A stretch of 64,000 nt of DNA from positions 4,325,863 to 4,389,862 of the forward strand of contig CAJNOP010000002.1 in the NCBI GenBank assembly GCA_905250075.1, read 5' to 3'. The DNA comes from Rotaria sp. Silwood1 (lineage: Eukaryota > Rotifera > Eurotatoria > Philodinida > Philodinidae). Position 1 is the first letter of the stretch. Each line of letters begins with the position of its first letter. The position numbers and the translations under genes are program-made. A model generated the notes under the pieces. It did not search any database, was not told the DNA's origin, and was given only the letters and a program-made list of their open reading frames with translations. Of the stretch, positions 59,554 through 64,000 are shown piece by piece.

Positions 59554-61630
59554 CCTTTCCAGCACATGCGCGATAATCTCCATCGAAGGGTAAAAATGCA
59601 TATGAATGATGATCTTTGTCTTCATGTAAAAATCGTTCAGGAACAAATCGTGATGCATCAATACGCCAATATCGAGGATCTGAATGAATATTGTGTATTG
59701 ACATAAAAATAGTGTCACCTTTTCGCACATGAATTGTTCCATCGATCAGATCATCACAGAGAGCAATGCGTAAGACATTGAAAGCAATGGGTGCACATCT
59801 CAATACTTCTTTAATCACACAATCCATATAGGTGAGTTTAGTGAGAATATCTGCTGTAAGCGCAACACTACTGGTCATTGGAATGAGATTATGTTCTCGA
59901 AGTTCATCTTTAATTCGTTGTTGAACTTCAGGATGTTTCGACGCATAATGAATAAACCAAGACAGAGCAGTAGATGTTGTATCAAAGCCAGTAAGGATAA
60001 GACTTTTAATTTCATCAAATAATTCTGGTAGCGTTAGTCCAGAGGAGATATCATTGTCATTTGCTTCATTGTTTAGTGATGAAACCAAAAATGCAATAAA
60101 ATGTTTTCGTTTTGAATGCCAACATGACATTTGTTGTGCGCATTTTTGTTCTTCGATTACAATGACAAGGCAGTGCTGACGAAGGAGATGGGCAGCATTT
60201 CGGTATTTCCAATTTAAGAACAAGTAGAGCTTGCCAAATCACTTAGAAATTCCAGTAAGCATTAACAGCTGTGCACTGAAGCGAACATAGTCCTACAATA
60301 ATACAAATCCCACTGATATAATACTACACAAACTGAGTCGCTATTGATAAAAATTATCAAAGGATAAATGCAACTCTTTCATTGTGAATAAATCTTTCCT
60401 ATATATTTAGAAATTAGTTATTCTTTGTTACATCAACTCAATTTCACTGAAACAAACGTCTCATTATGCAACACTAAGTTACAATTTCTTTCATAGAGCT
60501 CGACGCAGTTCGACAAGTTTTTGCTACGCTGAAAGGCTGCTCTCAATTTTTCCATGTAATCACGACATGTCGAGATCATATCTTTTATACCGACGTATCT
60601 TGATAAGTTAGTCGAACAAGATCTTTTATAGGTGTTAATTTGATCCTAAAGATGATTCGTTCAGCGTCAAAAATGATATCACATGATTTCCCGTGTTTTG
60701 ATCTGAAAGTCTTAGATGGCATTCGGGTAATCAACAAGTTATTGGATCATTATCGAACAAATAAAAGTAGAAGAAAAGATTAAACATATATACTAAACAA
60801 TAATAACTATATGTAAAAGTTTTGAGATTTCATAATTGAAGATGTGTTTTCGAGAGTATTCCTTTCAAAATGTTGCTTTTCGATTCTTTTCTACTAAATG
60901 GAAGTAAATTTTTTTCGAAAATGAAATACGATACGAGATCTGATATCTGAGCCATGAAATGTATTCATATAGATAGGTTTGCACTGAAAATCTTACTTTC
61001 AATGCTAGCGACATTGCTTGTTGTCCTTGACTAATTTTTTTTGTTATTTTCATCTAGATCTTAATCGAATGCAATGGAATCAGTAATATTCAACAATAGC
61101 GCTTGACATTTTGAAATGATATTTTTTCGATCACCTTCGTCCGTGATGAGATGAATGTCTATTAACTAATCAGTACTGTTCACAATAGTATCTGCATATT
61201 GTAAAAGTTTAGCACGCTTCAACATAGGTAAAAGTACACATGCATGTCGTGTCCATGCCTGATCACGTAATACAAACAATGAATTAGATATTATCAAACT
61301 GAAAGTGGAAATAGGAATATCGGACGTTTTATAAATGCAATGCGAAGTGAAAATGTCGCCATAGATTGGTTTGAATTCTGCAAAAACTTCATGGAATCTT
61401 TTGCGGCGAGAAAATAGGTCGGAATTACGAATGTTGCCGATAATAAATTCTGGTCGAAGATCAGGAATAGCAGTTGACATCATGGAATTGCGCCATTTGC
61501 AATAGAAATAAGTTATTATACAGAACACAAGAAGACATGTCGAGCTAACAAATATCATGTCTGTTTGCTTGCTTGTTAAGATTATATGAAGACTAAAAGT
61601 AAGAGCAACAACTAAAGGAGGCAGACACAT

Positions 61631-64000
61631 ATATTGAGGTTAGAGAACAGAGCATGATCGTGAATGATCAGTTACAGCCACCGATGCGAAGAAAGAAAAA
61701 AAACAAAACAGCGATTAAGGTACGCCTCTACTGCTGTCAATATTATCAAATGATAAACGTCTTACCACCATTGAAAGAAATTTCTTACAAGCAGATTTTT
61801 GTCGTTGTTTTATCAAAACATCATCAACATTACACTGATCAGTATAGTCTTTACTGATCCCACGATACATTTCAGCTCGCATGTGGTACACATGTCGAGT
61901 TTTTCAAGCATGCAACAGACGTACTTCGAACAACTCTCCAATATCGGCGACACTTAATCAGACAATGACCGTAATAGACTAAGTTGAATCAAGTGTCACT
62001 GCTTTCAAGTTTTTATGGAATGTAGGCAAATGATGTGCGATAGCCATTATAATTATATATAAATAAGAATTCTAAGTGTTCACTGTTGAATTAGTCATTC
62101 GAATCGAGCGAAGACAGTGAAATGGTGCTTTGAAACACCGAGATATCATATCGCTCAATGTTATTTTGATCTGTTCTCTCCATTTTCACTTTTTTGTTTT
62201 TCATTCGTCATGGCTAATATGTCAATGTATCAATCAATGAATAAAAATTGTCTAAAAAGTTTTGATCCCTTTCAACTAATTTTCTTTTCTTATATGTTTT
62301 TTTCAGCAGAATAAACTGATATTTGCAGCGTCGTATATACTATGATCGATTTCTAACTAAAAGAAGGATGAGGATTTTCTGCATAATTTATGATAAGAAA
62401 AAGATAAAGATCTCCAGTTTTCATCATTTAGAAAAAGAGATGAAACTGCATTACAATGTGCATACCAAATTTCGCTGACAAGTTTTCTCGGGGTCTCACG
62501 CCAAGTTTTTTAAAAAGTTGAAGCTTTTAACTAGGTTTATGAGGTAGAGTTTTGGTCAAAAAAATCAGGAAAAAGGTCAATTTTTTGTGAACAATCTGCC
62601 GCTATCATATAGTCAAATGTTTGTAACTCATGATTGGTTAAACTTTACAACATTGGACCTGTATAATTTATAGATTTTTTAGTTAATGATTCTATCGTGC
62701 ACTCTTGAAAATTAAATTTCTCAAACTTTTTCATTATACAATGTGTTGTTTTTAATGAATTTCATGGTCAATCCTAAGAAAACTTGTCAGAATAATCTGA
62801 TATGAACGATTCGATACAGTTTCATCGCACCTGTTAAACGATGAAAAACACTGATCTTTATGGTGTTTCTCTCGAAAATTATTCCAAAAATACTCACTCT
62901 TCTTCTATTTTGAAATGAATAAAATTCATACGAATTTTTTACATTATTTTTGCAAATATTATGAATGAACAAATTGTGATTATTCAATGGATCGTTCATA
63001 AAGAGTAACTTTTAGTAATCTGCATATCACTAATATGTTGTATCATTTGTCATTTTTTTTTATAAATGCTAACTTGTTACTGATTTTTCAAGATTATCAC
63101 AATGGCAAACATCGAACAATCATGGTGATGAATACTATTGAATCGTTGTTTAGCGAGCGTATTAACTCGATAGTTGGTGATGCAAAATTTGCTGATATTA
63201 GGCTAAAAGAAACAGTTTGAGATGCAGCCAAAGAATAGATTGAGAAAAGAAAGACTTGAAAATGAATCAGAATTAGAAAATCGAGTAGTGCAAAAATGGA
63301 AACTGCTTACGACAGCAAAATGTGAGCAAAGGATAGGAAATTTACCGTGTCGGTTGAAACAAGTAATAGATTAAGATGAAGAGTTAGGTATATAAACACC
63401 GACATATGTTGTCTGAGCGTTACGTTTAGAATTTCGAGTTGTAAACCTCGTTCCATCTGTTGGCTTTTATTTAACATTGCTATAAAGCAGCAGAAAAAAA
63501 TTCCCACAAATGATTTTGAATAATTCATTTTAATTTTTGTATTATGTGTATCTCTATAACTATAAGAAGTAGAAAGTTCGAATTTTAACGCACAGTACAT
63601 CCAGATGTCAAGTATATATGTTGTAAATATCAGCCTATTTTACAGAAAAAACGTAAGAAAAGAATATTACTTAGAAGGGATTCAAACTTGTTCGACACCC
63701 TTTATGTATACGGTTGCGTTTGGATAGTTTTTGTTGAATGCTGTCTGTAATTCATTTTTCATGGATATATATTTAGACATAATTGTTTATGTGAATCTTT
63801 ACATCGAAGTATCGATGTGGGTATGTCTTGTATATTCCTAGGGATGTGCAGTTTCAGTATACTGATCACCGATAAAGTCACACTGGCGTTCACTGCATCA
63901 GTACATACACTGACACTGGTGTTCACTGAATCAGTACATACACTGACACTGGCGTTCACTGAATCAGTACATACACTGGCACTGGTGTTCACTGAATCAG
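61631..64000. other. Right flank without an intact gene
   Basis: No exon chain is recognisable. Short frames at plus 61654-61857, 62117-62314 and 63035-63220 show no domain; 63090-63220 (IESLFSERINSIVGDAKFAD) looks mildly coding-like but stops after about 60 codons. The last about 140 bases are a minisatellite that runs off the window. Confidence 0.5.
63857..64000. repeat. 33-bp minisatellite, truncated by window end
   Basis: At least three units of 33 bp, each containing GTTCACTG, ATCAGTACATACACTG and CACTGG, and a partial fourth at the edge. Units differ at a few positions. On the minus strand the unit reads as an 11-residue repeat (VNTSVSVCTDS) because 33 is a multiple of three. Confidence 0.85.

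Larger units (their letters stand above)
58347..61630 (-). pseudogene. Cytochrome P450 pseudogene split by a transposon
   Basis: Starts at 61630 with a hydrophobic N-terminal anchor (FVSSTCLLVFCIITYFY) and an N-terminal P450 region up to NSTD, where a TAG at 61166-61168 stops it. From there to about 60224 P450-like pieces (for example IISKCQALLLNI) are broken by stops in every frame. From 60223 to about 59567 the frame is open and carries the I-helix ILTGFDTTSTALSW, the ExxR motif in VIKEVLRC, the PERF motif in RFVPERF and the heme loop FLPFDGDYRACAGK. Its Cys is kept, but the fourth loop residue is Asp, not Gly. Two residues after the Cys-x-Gly a 1040-bp element interrupts the gene; the end continues at 58504-58347 with LAWFELKTIIARL to a TAA. 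The style resembles bdelloid rotifer P450s (CYP3-clan like), from memory. Multiple lesions mean no functional enzyme from this copy. Confidence 0.88.

Noticed and set aside
59363..59567. C-terminal extension of the P450 frame into HSFRPSLILSLF-type sequence
   Set aside because: This is the inverted arm of the inserted element read in the P450 frame; the true P450 end lies on the far side at 58347-58504.
1..64000. tRNA, rRNA or CRISPR arrays
   Set aside because: I saw no tRNA-like B-box sequence with a matching cloverleaf, no rRNA-like stretch, and no regularly spaced repeats with unique spacers; the unit arrays at 58.5 and 59.4 kb are transposon ends.

Overview
The window is nuclear DNA of a small-genome animal. 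It is AT-rich, most introns are 45-110 bp with GT-AG ends, and the genes are animal-specific (LMX1, FAM78, capicua, TBC1D24, glucoside xylosyltransferase, fucokinase, ELP2). The C-terminal half of the cytochrome P450 relic reads like the P450s of bdelloid rotifers, and splice acceptors directly upstream of several start codons fit the spliced-leader trans-splicing known in rotifers. A bdelloid rotifer (for example Rotaria or a relative) is my best inference, not a proven identification.

Layout. 1-2774: no gene, inverted-repeat debris. 2775-5307 (-): LMX1-type LIM-homeodomain factor, 8 exons. 7853-11347 (+): FAM78-family protein, 6 exons, with one odd splice acceptor. 11348-21264: mostly empty AT-rich DNA with one 199-bp MITE and, from 19.4 kb, a simple-repeat-rich promoter/leader region. 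21265-23866 (+): unrecognised Q/N/S-rich protein, 3 exons. 25.5-26.1 kb: diverged foldback repeat. 26433-34440 (-): L-fucokinase, 18 exons, with a TIR element in one long intron. 36479-38032 (-): N-terminal module of long-form capicua with no HMG box in reach. 40327-44031 (-): two GT8 xylosyltransferase domains in one protein, the second lacking DxD. 44206-45008: probable Tc1/mariner fossil. 45174-48796 (-): TBC1D24 (TBC plus TLDc), with a near-perfect ~300-bp-arm hairpin element in an intron. 49875-55549 (-): Elongator subunit ELP2, 19 exons. 58347-61630 (-): cytochrome P450 pseudogene split in its heme-binding loop by a 1040-bp foldback/MULE-like element with a 9-bp target duplication. The right edge carries a 33-bp minisatellite.

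The genes do not form one pathway. FCSK (fucose salvage) and GXYLT-like (O-glucose extension on EGF repeats) both concern glycosylation, including that of Notch-type proteins. LMX1 and capicua are developmental regulators, and ELP2 acts in wobble-uridine tRNA modification. Five consecutive intact genes (ELP2, TBC1D24, GXYLT-like, CIC-like, FCSK) run in the same direction, each with an acceptor-like site 0-28 nt before its ATG, which makes trans-splicing or local co-transcription worth testing.

The main novelty candidates are the tandem GT8 protein with a dead second domain, the HMG-less capicua protein, the foldback element that interrupts the P450, and the hairpin repeat family. All exon boundaries were read by eye and checked for reading phase, except those of ELP2 and the P450 relic, which are approximate.
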